This document shows, one piece after another, positions 43,898 to 52,645 of a stretch of 64,000 nt of DNA. This DNA is from Algoriella xinjiangensis (lineage in GTDB: Bacteria; Bacteroidota; Bacteroidia; Flavobacteriales; Weeksellaceae): positions 38,205 to 102,204 of the forward strand of contig NZ_FOUZ01000013.1 in assembly GCF_900115015.1 (NCBI RefSeq), read 5' to 3'. The position numbers and the translations under genes are program-made. The notes below the pieces were generated by a model. The model was not told the DNA's origin. It was given only the letters and a program-made list of their open reading frames with translations, and did no database searches. The number at the start of each line of letters is the position of its first letter. Positions within the stretch are counted from its first letter, which is position 1.

Positions 43898-45199
43898 TTA
43901 TTTTAAAACTTGTGCTTCTAATTTAAATTTTTCAATTTTATTTAAAATTAAATCTAATCTTAAATTATGAATACTTCCGATGTGCGAAGTCTGAAATTCT
44001 TTATGCGGAATATACGTTCCGTTTTCTACTGATAAGCCAACTTCACGATACGCATCACGGAAAGGTGTTCCGCTTTTAATTGCTTCGTTTATGTTTTCTA
44101 CCGTATAAATTGGGTCGTATTTCTCTTGATTGATATAATTATCTTTTATCTGAAGTTGAGGAATAGCAAAAGTCAAAATGTCAATAATATTATCAAATTG
44201 CATCATCGGTTCAAATAAAATTTCTTTTAATATTTGATAATCACGGTGATATCCACTTGGTAAATTATTAATTGTCATCATAATATCATTTGGCAGCGCT
44301 TGTATACGATTGCAATGCGCACGCGTTAGCTCAAAAACATCAGGATTTTTTTTGTGTGGCATAATTGACGAACCAGTTGTCATTTCGTTCGGTAATTTTA
44401 CAAAAGCTAAATCTTGCGAATTGTATAAAACCAAATCATACGACATTTTAGATAATGTTCCGCAAATCATAGCCAAAGCCGTTGCAACAGCTTTTTCTGT
44501 TTTTCCACGTAACATTTGCGCACCAACAGAGGAAACCAAAATTTCTGAAAAGCCTAATTCTTGTGTTGTTTGTAAACGATCAATCGGAAAACTTGTACCA
44601 AAACCAGCACCAGAACCTAATGGATTTTGATCTGATATTTTATAGGCTGCTTCAAAAAAGTATAAATCAGTCAATAAACTCTCTGCATAAGCAGAAAACC
44701 ACATTCCAAAACTACTTGGCATTGCTGCCTGAAAGTGTGTATAACCGGGTAATAAATGATTTTTAAATTCTTCTGCTTTTTGTAAGAAAATATCAATCAG
44801 TTCGATAATTTTTTCTGTAGTATGTTTTAAATATTCTTTCTCAAAAAGTTGAATAGCCACTAAAACTTGATCATTTCGAGAGCGAGCAACATGTATCTTT
44901 TTACCAGCATCGCCAGTTTTTTCGATCAAATAAGCTTCAATTTTCGAATGAATATCTTCGTAATTATCGTCTACTTCAAATTTATTTTCAGCAATTAAAA
45001 TTAAAACTTCATCCAAAGCAATTTGCAAGGCATCGTTTTCTTCATTTGTAATTAGGCCAGTTTTTGCCAGCATGTTTGCTTGGGCTTTAGAAGCCAATGC
45101 ATCATGTTTAGCGATATATCCGTCTAATTCTCTGTCTTTACCAACGGTAAATTTTTCGATTTTATCATTAATGGTAAAACCTTTGTCCCAAAGTTTCAT
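43898..45199 (-). CDS. argH: argininosuccinate lyase
   Basis: Last step of arginine synthesis. 433 residues, fumarase/aspartase superfamily: SRNDQVLVAIQLF, YTHFQAAMPSSFGMWFSAY, the loop SSIMPHKKNPDVFELTR with the catalytic Ser, and the C-terminal helical bundle. N-terminus MKLWDKGFTINDKIEKFT is standard. Other arg genes are not in the window, so this is a solitary copy with its own -7 box and terminator. Confidence 0.95.
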   Translation of the reverse strand: MKLWDKGFTINDKIEKFTVGKDRELDGYIAKHDALASKAQANMLAKTGLITNEENDALQIALDEVLILIAENKFEVDDNYEDIHSKIEAYLIEKTGDAGKKIHVARSRNDQVLVAIQLFEKEYLKHTTEKIIELIDIFLQKAEEFKNHLLPGYTHFQAAMPSSFGMWFSAYAESLLTDLYFFEAAYKISDQNPLGSGAGFGTSFPIDRLQTTQELGFSEILVSSVGAQMLRGKTEKAVATALAMICGTLSKMSYDLVLYNSQDLAFVKLPNEMTTGSSIMPHKKNPDVFELTRAHCNRIQALPNDIMMTINNLPSGYHRDYQILKEILFEPMMQFDNIIDILTFAIPQLQIKDNYINQEKYDPIYTVENINEAIKSGTPFRDAYREVGLSVENGTYIPHKEFQTSHIGSIHNLRLDLILNKIEKFKLEAQVLK

Positions 45200-45222
45200 A
45201 GTTAAAATAATGAATAAGGATG

Positions 45223-45230
45223 CAAATGTA
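45223..45230 (-). promoter_or_regulatory. -7 element of argH
   Basis: Minus-strand TACATTTG (CAAATGTA as written), about 24 bases before the ATG. No -33 TTTG at normal spacing. Confidence 0.45.
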
Positions 45231-45551
45231 TAAAAACTTGTATAATATTACATTAATATTGTATAAATATTAATTTTATTTAATATTTATACAAATTGAG
45301 TAGTTTTGATTGATTTTCTTAAAAATTTGGAGAATTTATATTGATCAATAAGAATAGTTATTGATACATTATTAAAAACATGATAAAATTCAACTTCGTA
45401 AAAAATCGTACCAAAAATTGTCAACTTGATATTTTGACCAACTTTAAATTTTTAACTTCTATTTTTTAAGGCTAATTGATTGTTAAAGTGAAATTTAATT
45501 CTTTTTTATAATTGTTCTAAATTATTAGGATATAACTAAAATATATCATGG

Positions 45552-45586
45552 TTTGATGAAAAATAATTACTATAAACGTAATTTTG
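45552..45586 (+). promoter_or_regulatory. promoter of acnB
   Basis: TTTG at 45552-45555, 23 bases, TAATTTTG at 45579-45586. The predicted start is near 45592, about 200 bases before the ATG, far longer than the other leaders in this window. Confidence 0.5.
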
Positions 45587-45591
45587 TAGTA

Positions 45592-45792
45592 TACTTTTAG
45601 TAAACAAAAATAAGTAATAATGCTGTTTGACTTGAAGCTATTATAGGAGCATTCGCTTGAATGCAAGATAGTGTAGCCGTGTAAGATGCAACATACAGAT
45701 GACGTTATTTAAAAAATTCATACAGGTTGACGAAAAATAAGTAAACTTTACTTATAAATAAGCGATCGTTAATAATTCAAAAGATAATAATT
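45592..45792 (+). promoter_or_regulatory. long, structured leader of acnB
   Basis: Contains an ATG with eight codons (45620-45646, MLFDLKLL), a perfect hairpin GCATTC-GCTT-GAATGC (45649-45664) that can be enclosed by a GCTA/TAGC pair (45637-45640 with 45674-45677), the imperfect direct repeat CATACAGATGACG / CATACAGGTTGACG (45692-45704, 45719-45732), and the perfect dyad ATAAGTAAA-C-TTTACTTAT (45737-45755). A regulatory role for aconitase is plausible but unproven. Confidence 0.4.
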
Positions 45793-48555
45793 ATGAGCCT
45801 TTATAAGGATTACATCAACGAAATTGAAGAAAGAAAAAATGAAGGGCTTAATCCAAAGCCAATTGATGGAGCTGAATTACTAAGCGAAATCATCACTCAA
45901 ATTAAAGATTTAAATAATGAAGATAGAGCAGATTCTGTAAAATTCTTTATTTACAATACATTACCAGGAACAACTCCGGCTGCTGGTGCAAAAGCAAAAT
46001 TTTTAAAAGAGATTATTTTAGGTGAAGAAGTAGTTGCTGAAATTACACCAACTTATGCTTTCGAATTATTATCTCACATGAAAGGTGGACCGTCTATCGA
46101 GGTTCTTTTAGATTTAGCTTTAGGTAACGATGCTGCAATTGCAAACGAAGCGGCGAAAGTTCTTAAAACGCAAGTTTTCTTATACGATGCGGATACAGCT
46201 CGTTTAAAAGATGCTTTTGATAACGGAAATGCGGTTGCAAAAGATATTTTAGAAAGTTATGCGCAAGCTGAGTTTTTTACAAAATTACCAGCTGTAGCAG
46301 AAGAAATTAAAATCGTAACTTATATTGCTGCAGAAGGTGATATTTCTACTGATTTATTATCTCCAGGTAACCAAGCGCACTCTCGTTCTGATCGTGAATT
46401 ACATGGTAAATGTATGATTACACCAGAAGCTCAAGCCGAAATTCAAGCATTACAAGCGCAACATCCAGATGCTAGCGTTATGTTAATCGCAGAAAAAGGT
46501 ACAATGGGTGTTGGTTCTTCTCGTATGTCAGGTGTTAACAACGTGGCATTATGGACGGGTAAACAAGCATCTCCTTACATTCCTTTCGTAAATATTGCGC
46601 CAATTGTTGGTGGTACAAACGGTATTTCTCCAATTTTCTTAACTACGGTTGATGTAACGGGAGGTATCGGAATTGACCTTAAAAACTGGGTAAAGAAAAC
46701 AGATGCTGAAGGAAATGTGGTTCGTAACGAAAACGGTGATCCTATTTTAGAAGAAGTTTATTCTGTTGCAACAGGAACAGTTTTAACGATCAACACAAAG
46801 ACTCAAAAATTATATAATGGCGAGCAAGAGCTTATAGATATTTCTAAAGCTTTGACTCCTCAAAAAATGGAATTTATCAAAGCAGGTGGTTCTTATGCAA
46901 TTGTTTTTGGTAAAAAAATTCAAACTTTTGCTGCTCAAACTTTAGGAATTAACATTCCAACTGTATTTGCTGCATCAAAAGAAATTTCTAATGATAATCA
47001 AGGTTTAACAGCTGTAGAAAAAATCTTCAATAGAAATGCAGTAGGTTCTACTCCAGGTAAAGTTTTACACGCAGGTTCTGACGTTCGTGTAAAAGTTAAC
47101 ATTGTAGGATCTCAGGATACAACAGGTTTGATGACATCTCAAGAATTAGAGGCAATGGCTGCAACAGTTATTTCTCCAAGTGTAGATGGTGCTTATCAAT
47201 CAGGCTGTCATACAGCATCGGTTTGGGACAAAAAAGCGCAAGCAAATATCCCGAAATTGATGAAATTTATGAACGATTTCGGTTTAATTACTGCTCGTGA
47301 TCCAAAAGGAGAATACCACGCAATGACAGATGTTATTCATAAAGTTTTGAATGATATTACAATTGACGAATGGGCAATTATTATTGGTGGAGATTCGCAC
47401 ACACGTATGTCAAAAGGTGTTGCTTTTGGTGCCGATTCAGGTACGGTAGCATTGGCTTTAGCAACGGGAGAGGCTTCTATGCCAATTCCAGAATCTGTTA
47501 AAGTAACGTTTAAAGGAGATATGAAACAACACATGGATTTTCGTGATGTAGTTCATGCAACGCAATCTCAAATGTTACAACAATTTGGTGGTGAAAACGT
47601 TTTCCAAGGTCGTATTATCGAAGTTCATATTGGTACTTTATTAGCCGATCAAGCGTTTACATTTACTGATTGGACTGCAGAAATGAAAGCGAAAGCGTCT
47701 ATCTGTATTTCTCAAGATGAAACATTGATTGAATCTTTAGAAATTGCAAAAGGTCGTATCCAAATCATGATTGATAAAGGAATGGAGAATAAAAACAACG
47801 TTCTTCAAGGATTAATCGACAAAGCAAATAACAGAATCGAAGAAATTAAATCGGGTGCTAAACCAGCTTTAACGCCAGATGCTGATGCTAAATATTTTGC
47901 AGAAGTTGTAATTGATTTAGATATTATCGACGAACCAATGATTGCAGATCCAGATGTAAATAATGCAGATGTTTCTAAGCGTTATACACACGATACAATC
48001 CGCGAATTATCTTTCTACGGAAATGATAAAAAAGTAGATTTAGGTTTCGTAGGATCTTGTATGGTTCATAAAGACGATTTAAAAATCGTTTCTCAAATGT
48101 TGAAAAACATCGAGAAAAAAGAAGGTAAAGTTGAATTTAACGCGCCATTAGTGGTTGCTGCACCAACATACAACATCATCGATGAATTGAAAGCAGAAGG
48201 TGATTGGGAAATGTTACAAAAATATTCTGGATTCGAATTTAGCGATGCCTTGCCAAAAGCAAATGCACGTACAGAATATGAAAACATTATGTATTTAGAG
48301 CGTCCGGGTTGTAACCTTTGTATGGGTAATCAAGAAAAAGCAGAAAAAGGAGATACAGTTTTAGCTACATCAACACGTCTTTTCCAAGGTCGTGTGGTAG
48401 AAGATCGTGATGGTAAAAAAGGAGAGTCTTTATTAGCATCAACTCCAGTAGTTGTACTTTCTGCGATTTTAGGAAGAATGCCAAATATCGAAGAATACAA
48501 AGCAGCTGTAGAAGGAATTAACTTAACTAAGTTTGCTCCTGTTTCTACAAAATAA
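45793..48555 (+). CDS. acnB: aconitate hydratase B (bifunctional 2-methylisocitrate dehydratase)
   Basis: TCA-cycle iron-sulfur enzyme. 920 residues; AcnB order of domains with an N-terminal HEAT-like part (SLYKDYINEIEERKNEGL..., KGGPSIEVLLDLAL), the swivel domain (STDLLSPGNQAHSRSD) and the catalytic core. Cluster cysteines are in SGCHTASVWD/VGSCMVH and RPGCNLCMGNQ (CNLC pair). Longer than the E. coli enzyme (865). Upstream is an unusually long leader; downstream a convergent terminator and an AhpD-like gene. The window also has an unrelated-length second aconitase at 49926. Confidence 0.95.
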   Translation: MSLYKDYINEIEERKNEGLNPKPIDGAELLSEIITQIKDLNNEDRADSVKFFIYNTLPGTTPAAGAKAKFLKEIILGEEVVAEITPTYAFELLSHMKGGPSIEVLLDLALGNDAAIANEAAKVLKTQVFLYDADTARLKDAFDNGNAVAKDILESYAQAEFFTKLPAVAEEIKIVTYIAAEGDISTDLLSPGNQAHSRSDRELHGKCMITPEAQAEIQALQAQHPDASVMLIAEKGTMGVGSSRMSGVNNVALWTGKQASPYIPFVNIAPIVGGTNGISPIFLTTVDVTGGIGIDLKNWVKKTDAEGNVVRNENGDPILEEVYSVATGTVLTINTKTQKLYNGEQELIDISKALTPQKMEFIKAGGSYAIVFGKKIQTFAAQTLGINIPTVFAASKEISNDNQGLTAVEKIFNRNAVGSTPGKVLHAGSDVRVKVNIVGSQDTTGLMTSQELEAMAATVISPSVDGAYQSGCHTASVWDKKAQANIPKLMKFMNDFGLITARDPKGEYHAMTDVIHKVLNDITIDEWAIIIGGDSHTRMSKGVAFGADSGTVALALATGEASMPIPESVKVTFKGDMKQHMDFRDVVHATQSQMLQQFGGENVFQGRIIEVHIGTLLADQAFTFTDWTAEMKAKASICISQDETLIESLEIAKGRIQIMIDKGMENKNNVLQGLIDKANNRIEEIKSGAKPALTPDADAKYFAEVVIDLDIIDEPMIADPDVNNADVSKRYTHDTIRELSFYGNDKKVDLGFVGSCMVHKDDLKIVSQMLKNIEKKEGKVEFNAPLVVAAPTYNIIDELKAEGDWEMLQKYSGFEFSDALPKANARTEYENIMYLERPGCNLCMGNQEKAEKGDTVLATSTRLFQGRVVEDRDGKKGESLLASTPVVVLSAILGRMPNIEEYKAAVEGINLTKFAPVSTK

Positions 48556-48583
48556 TTATAAAGTTTTATAATTTACATAATAG

Positions 48584-48620
48584 CAAAAGAGGCTAACCAA
48601 TTTGGTTAGCCTCTTTTTTA
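48584..48620. terminator. bidirectional terminator after acnB
   Basis: Stem AAAGAGGCTAACCAA / TTGGTTAGCCTCTTT with T6. Confidence 0.88.
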
Positions 48621-48648
48621 TCAATTATTTAGATAATCATTTTTTATT

Positions 48649-49086
48649 TTAAACGACTTTCATGTGCGTGCTTATCGCAATTCTATTCCATGCATTTATT
48701 GTAACTACAGCCATAATTATTTTTGCAATATAATTTTCATCAAACATTGCAGTTGCTTCGCTGTAGGTTTTATCAGATAAACCGTTTTGACTAATTAAAG
48801 TAACTTCTTCAGTAATTGCTAAAACAACTTTTTCTTCGGGCGTAAAAAGTTCTGTTTCGCGCCAAGCATTCAGTAAAAAAATACGTTGTGCCGTTTCACC
48901 TTGTTTCAAAGCATCGGTTGTGTGCATGTTTATACAAAAAGCGCATCCATTAATTTGCGATGCACGAATTTTTATTAACTCTAAATGTGTTTTAGATAAG
49001 CCAGAATTTGTAATATAACTTTCTAAACCAAACATTGCTTTGTATGCATTTGGTTCTAGTGTTTGAATGTTGATTCTATTTTCCAT
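48649..49086 (-). CDS. carboxymuconolactone decarboxylase/AhpD-like protein
   Basis: 145 residues, helical AhpD-like fold. CAFCINMH gives the CxxC pair (Cys48, Cys51) and His55, as in peroxidase-linked AhpD proteins and alkylhydroperoxidase-type enzymes. The family acts in peroxide or thiol redox chemistry; this gene's substrate is unknown. A -7 box lies at 49109-49116 and a perfect 24-base palindrome centred about 41 bases upstream of the predicted start suggests activation by the adjacent Crp/Fnr protein. Confidence 0.88.
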   Translation of the reverse strand: MENRINIQTLEPNAYKAMFGLESYITNSGLSKTHLELIKIRASQINGCAFCINMHTTDALKQGETAQRIFLLNAWRETELFTPEEKVVLAITEEVTLISQNGLSDKTYSEATAMFDENYIAKIIMAVVTINAWNRIAISTHMKVV

Positions 49087-49108
49087 CTGTTTAGTAATTA
49101 TGTTTTTA

Positions 49109-49116
49109 CAAATGTA
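49109..49116 (-). promoter_or_regulatory. -7 element of the AhpD-like gene
   Basis: Minus-strand TACATTTG (CAAATGTA as written); leader about 20 bases. Confidence 0.55.
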
Positions 49117-49133
49117 AAAAAGAGTTTCCCCAA

Positions 49134-49157
49134 AAATCTTAAACTAGTTTAAGATTT
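49134..49157. promoter_or_regulatory. 24-base perfect palindrome, candidate Crp/Fnr-type site
   Basis: AAATCTTAAACTAGTTTAAGATTT's two halves are exact reverse complements. Its centre (49145/49146) lies about 40.5-41.5 bases upstream of the start predicted from the -7 box, the classic place for class II activation. The last codons of the regulator gene overlap it. It could instead be an A+T-rich terminator for the regulator gene. Confidence 0.55.
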
Positions 49158-49724
49158 CTCCCTTTTTTTGATTTCACTCAAATATTCGGGTGTCATATTC
49201 AGGAATGAAGCCAAAATATGCTGCGGAATTCGAGTAACAAATTCGGGGAAATTAGTTTTAAAATGATGATAAAATTCTTCTCTCGAAAAATCAAAAAGAT
49301 ATTTTGTTCTTAATATAGATGCCGAATAAGCTCTTTGAAAAATTAATCGAAAATAACGCTCTAATTCAGGAAACTTCTTTAATAATTCTTCTTGATTTTT
49401 ATAATCAATTTCTAAAACTTCGGTATTTTCAATTGCTTGAATTGTAAAACTAGTTTTTGTACGATTTTCGAATGCCAAATAATCTGTAATCCACCAATTT
49501 TCTATCGCAAATTGAATGGTTTGTTCAACACCTTTTTCATTAACAAAAAACATTCTTACACAACCTTTTCTAATGAAATAATGCGAGTTACAAGTGTTAT
49601 TTAACGTAATAAGATTTTCTTTTTTATTAAAATTATTTTCTTTAAAAAAGCCCAAAATAATAGCTTCATCATCAGGATGAATTGAAATATATTTTTTTAT
49701 ATGATTGATTATTTCGGTTGACAT
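49149..49724 (-). CDS. Crp/Fnr-family transcriptional regulator
   Basis: 191 residues. An N-terminal cyclic-nucleotide-like beta-roll (about 15-115, e.g. ENLITLNNTCNSHYFIRKGCVRMFF) precedes a long helix and a C-terminal helix-turn-helix (about 150-190, RIPQHILASFLNMTPEYLSEIKKR). No cysteine cluster for an iron-sulfur sensor is at the N-terminus; single Cys residues occur. Such short members of the family are common in Bacteroidota. The AhpD-like gene is directly downstream on the same strand with a palindrome between, so it is the likely target. Confidence 0.9.
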   Translation of the reverse strand: MSTEIINHIKKYISIHPDDEAIILGFFKENNFNKKENLITLNNTCNSHYFIRKGCVRMFFVNEKGVEQTIQFAIENWWITDYLAFENRTKTSFTIQAIENTEVLEIDYKNQEELLKKFPELERYFRLIFQRAYSASILRTKYLFDFSREEFYHHFKTNFPEFVTRIPQHILASFLNMTPEYLSEIKKREKS

Positions 49725-49925
49725 TTTTTTATAAACTTATCGATTAAAAGTACCAATTTCTATGTAAATATCCTTAAAATAGAGGAATCATTAATTTATA
49801 AATCATTTAGTTAGAATCGTTTTAAATTAAATTCCTTAACAAATATTAACCCTTGTTTAGAAAAATAATAACTAAATTGTTGTGTATTTTTTGATAACTT
49901 AAACTAAATATAAAAAACTAATAAT

Positions 49926-52190
49926 ATGGCATTTGATATTGATATGATTAAAGGCGTTTACGCAAGAATGCAAGAACGTGTTGATGCGGCTAGAACGATT
50001 GTTGGTCGTCCTTTAACTTACTCAGAAAAAATTTTATATGCGCACTTGTTTGCCGAAAAACCAACTATAGCTTACACAAGAGGTGAATCTTATGTAGATT
50101 TTGCACCAGATCGTGTTGCGATGCAAGATGCAACTGCTCAAATGGCATTGTTGCAATTTATGCAAGCTGGTAAAGTAAAAACTGCAGTTCCATCTACAGT
50201 TCACTGTGACCACTTAATTCAAGCAAAAGTCGGAGCTAAAACAGATTTACAAGAAGCAATCAGTAAATCATCAGAAGTATTTAATTTCTTAGAATCAGTT
50301 TCTAATAAATATGGAATCGGTTTCTGGAAACCAGGAGCAGGTATTATTCACCAAGTAGTGTTAGAAAACTACGCATTTCCTGGAGGAATGATGATTGGTA
50401 CAGATTCTCATACACCAAATGCAGGTGGTTTAGGAATGGTAGCAATTGGAGTTGGTGGTGCCGATGCAGTTGATGTAATGGCAGGTATGGCTTGGGAATT
50501 AAAAATGCCAAAATTAATTGGTGTTAAATTAACAGGTAAATTATCTGGTTGGGCTGCATCTAAAGATATAATTTTAGAAGTTGCAGGTCGCTTAACTGTA
50601 AAAGGTGGTACTGGTGCAATTGTAGAATACTTTGGAGAAGGAGCAGAATCTTTATCTGCAACAGGAAAAGGAACAATTTGTAACATGGGTGCAGAAATTG
50701 GAGCAACAACATCAATATTTGCTTACGATGATGCATCAGAAAGATATTTAAGAGCAACAGACCGTAATGATGTTGCGGATGAAGCAAATAAATTAAAAGC
50801 ATATTTACGTTCTGATGACGAAGTTTATGCAAATCCAGAAAATTTCTATGATCAATTAATCGAAATTAATTTATCTGACTTAGAACCTCGTCTTAATGGA
50901 CCATTTACGCCAGATTTAATGACACCAGTTTCTAAAATGAAAGAAACAGCAGCAGCTAACGGTTGGCCATTAGATGTAGAATGGGGATTAATTGGTTCTT
51001 GTACAAATTCATCTTACGAAGATTTAACTCGCGCCGCATCTATTGCACAACAAGCAATTGAGAAAGGTTTAGAGGTAAAATCATCTTTTGGAATTAATCC
51101 AGGATCAGAAGTTGTACGTTACACAGCCGATAGAGATGGATTATTAAAAACTTTTGAAGATTTAAATGCTGTAATCTTTACAAATGCTTGTGGTCCTTGT
51201 ATTGGACAATGGGATCGTGAAGGAGCAGATAAAGAAGAAAAAAATACAATCGTTCACTCATTCAATCGTAATTTCAAAAAACGTGCAGATGGTAACCCAA
51301 ATACATACGCTTTTGTAACATCGCCAGAAATGGTTGCTGCAATTGCAATTTCAGGACGTTTAGACTTTAATCCATTAACTGATAAATTAGTTAATAAAGA
51401 TGGAGTAGAAGTGATGTTAGACGCGCCGAAAGGAGAAGAATTACCACAAAAAGGATACGCTTACGAAGATAATGGATATCAAGCTGCGGTAGAAGATGGT
51501 TCTAAAGTAGAAGTTGTTGTAAATCCAAATTCTGAACGTTTACAATTATTAGAAGGTTTTAAACCTTGGAATGGTGAAAATATTACGGGTGCTAAATTAT
51601 TAATCAAAGCATTTGGTAAATGTACAACAGACCATATTTCTATGGCTGGACCTTGGTTACGTTTCCGTGGTCATTTAGATAATATTTCTAACAACACGTT
51701 AATTGGTGCTGTAAATGCATTTAACCAAGAAGTAAACTCGGTTAAAAATCAATTAACAGGTCAATACGGTACTGTGCCAGATACGGCTCGTGCATACAAA
51801 GCGGCAGGAGTGCCAACAATTATCGTTGGTGATGAAAATTATGGAGAAGGATCTTCTCGTGAGCATGCGGCTATGCAACCTCGTCATTTAGGTGTTGTAG
51901 CGGTTTTGGTACGTTCGTTTGCGCGTATTCACGAAACAAACCTTAAGAAACAAGGAATGTTGGGATTAACTTTTGCTGATAAAGCAGATTATGATAAAGT
52001 ACAAGAAGATGATACAATCAATTTCTTAGATTTAACAGAATTTGCGCCAGGAAAACCATTAACGTTAGAGTTTGTACATGCAGATGGTTCTAAAGATATT
52101 ATTATCGCAAACCATACATATAATGCGCAACAAATTGAATGGTTTAAAGCTGGTTCTGCATTAAATTTAATCAAAGCACAAGAAGCTTAA
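49926..52190 (+). CDS. acn: aconitate hydratase, 755-residue type
   Basis: Second aconitase, of the shorter mitochondrial type. 754 residues with the [4Fe-4S] ligands in [14 protein letters not shown] (Cys) and [12 protein letters not shown] (CxxC), and the swivel motif [17 protein letters not shown], which binds substrate. It begins [16 protein letters not shown]. The two aconitases differ in class: AcnB-type enzymes are often expressed in growth and the other type under stress or iron lack in E. coli, but which applies here is unknown. Terminator at 52217. Confidence 0.95.
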   Translation: MAFDIDMIKGVYARMQERVDAARTIVGRPLTYSEKILYAHLFAEKPTIAYTRGESYVDFAPDRVAMQDATAQMALLQFMQAGKVKTAVPSTVHCDHLIQAKVGAKTDLQEAISKSSEVFNFLESVSNKYGIGFWKPGAGIIHQVVLENYAFPGGMMIGTDSHTPNAGGLGMVAIGVGGADAVDVMAGMAWELKMPKLIGVKLTGKLSGWAASKDIILEVAGRLTVKGGTGAIVEYFGEGAESLSATGKGTICNMGAEIGATTSIFAYDDASERYLRATDRNDVADEANKLKAYLRSDDEVYANPENFYDQLIEINLSDLEPRLNGPFTPDLMTPVSKMKETAAANGWPLDVEWGLIGSCTNSSYEDLTRAASIAQQAIEKGLEVKSSFGINPGSEVVRYTADRDGLLKTFEDLNAVIFTNACGPCIGQWDREGADKEEKNTIVHSFNRNFKKRADGNPNTYAFVTSPEMVAAIAISGRLDFNPLTDKLVNKDGVEVMLDAPKGEELPQKGYAYEDNGYQAAVEDGSKVEVVVNPNSERLQLLEGFKPWNGENITGAKLLIKAFGKCTTDHISMAGPWLRFRGHLDNISNNTLIGAVNAFNQEVNSVKNQLTGQYGTVPDTARAYKAAGVPTIIVGDENYGEGSSREHAAMQPRHLGVVAVLVRSFARIHETNLKKQGMLGLTFADKADYDKVQEDDTINFLDLTEFAPGKPLTLEFVHADGSKDIIIANHTYNAQQIEWFKAGSALNLIKAQEA

Positions 52191-52216
52191 TCTAAAATTT
52201 AATTCAATTATAATTC

Positions 52217-52249
52217 AAAACCGATGTAGAAATGCATCGGTTTTTTTTG
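52217..52249 (+). terminator. terminator of the second aconitase
   Basis: Stem AACCGATG / CATCGGTT around an eight-base loop, then T8. Confidence 0.8.
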
Positions 52250-52285
52250 TGCTGTTTGTTTGATCTAAAATTAATTCTTTAAAAC

Positions 52286-52321
52286 AAAAAAACCTCAATC
52301 AAATAAATGATTGAGGTTTTA
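52286..52321 (-). terminator. terminator of tRNA-Phe
   Basis: Stem AACCTCAATCA / TGATTGAGGTT around AATAAA; on the minus strand the T-run follows. Situated a few bases after the tRNA 3' end. Confidence 0.82.
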
Positions 52322-52325
52322 GCAG

Positions 52326-52398
52326 TGGTGCCTCCAGGAATCGAACCAGGGACACAAGGATTTTCAGTCCTTTGCTCTACCAACTGAGCTAAGGCACC
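52326..52398 (-). tRNA. tRNA-Phe (GAA)
   Basis: 73 bases on the minus strand: acceptor GGTGCCT / AGGCACC, D arm GCTCAGTTGGTAGAGC, anticodon loop CTGAAAA (anticodon GAA), T arm with GGTTCGATTCC, discriminator A, no encoded CCA. Confidence 0.97.
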
Positions 52399-52413
52399 GC
52401 CTTAATTGTGATG

Positions 52414-52444
52414 CAAATATAGAGCGAAAATCTATTCTACCAAA
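52414..52444 (-). promoter_or_regulatory. promoter of tRNA-Phe
   Basis: On the minus strand TTTG (52441-52444), 19 bases, TATATTTG (52414-52421); identical in boxes and spacing to the tRNA-Asn promoter. Confidence 0.75.
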
Positions 52445-52645
52445 TAAAATAAGAAAGATTTTTTACACCTAAAAGCTATCTTGTTCATTTACCGATAAAT
52501 AAATTTTAAATTATTTTAGATAATCGTAAAAATTAAGTTTTTTTTTATTTTAATAGATAATTAACAGCGCATTTTTGCGTTGTAATTTTTCCAATTCGCA
52601 ACAAATCATCATATTTGCGTCTTAGAATTCTATTATACATTCATA

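Larger units (their letters stand above)
45200..45792. other. 593-base intergenic region between argH and acnB
   Basis: The left part (45200-45550) is A+T-rich without an open frame I trust; it holds the argH -7 box (45223-45230). The right part holds a promoter (45552-45586), then a leader with a hairpin, a repeated motif and a 19-base palindrome described separately. No tRNA or known riboswitch is recognised. Confidence 0.6.

Noticed and set aside
45691..45740. Hammerhead-like string (CAGATGACG ... GACGAAAAA) in the acnB leader
   Set aside because: The core should read CUGAUGA, but here the U is replaced by A, and the flanking helices do not form; a ribozyme is unlikely.
50560..50832. Minus-strand frame rich in Leu/His/Gln in the second aconitase
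   Set aside because: Low-complexity antisense shadow of a well-supported aconitase gene.
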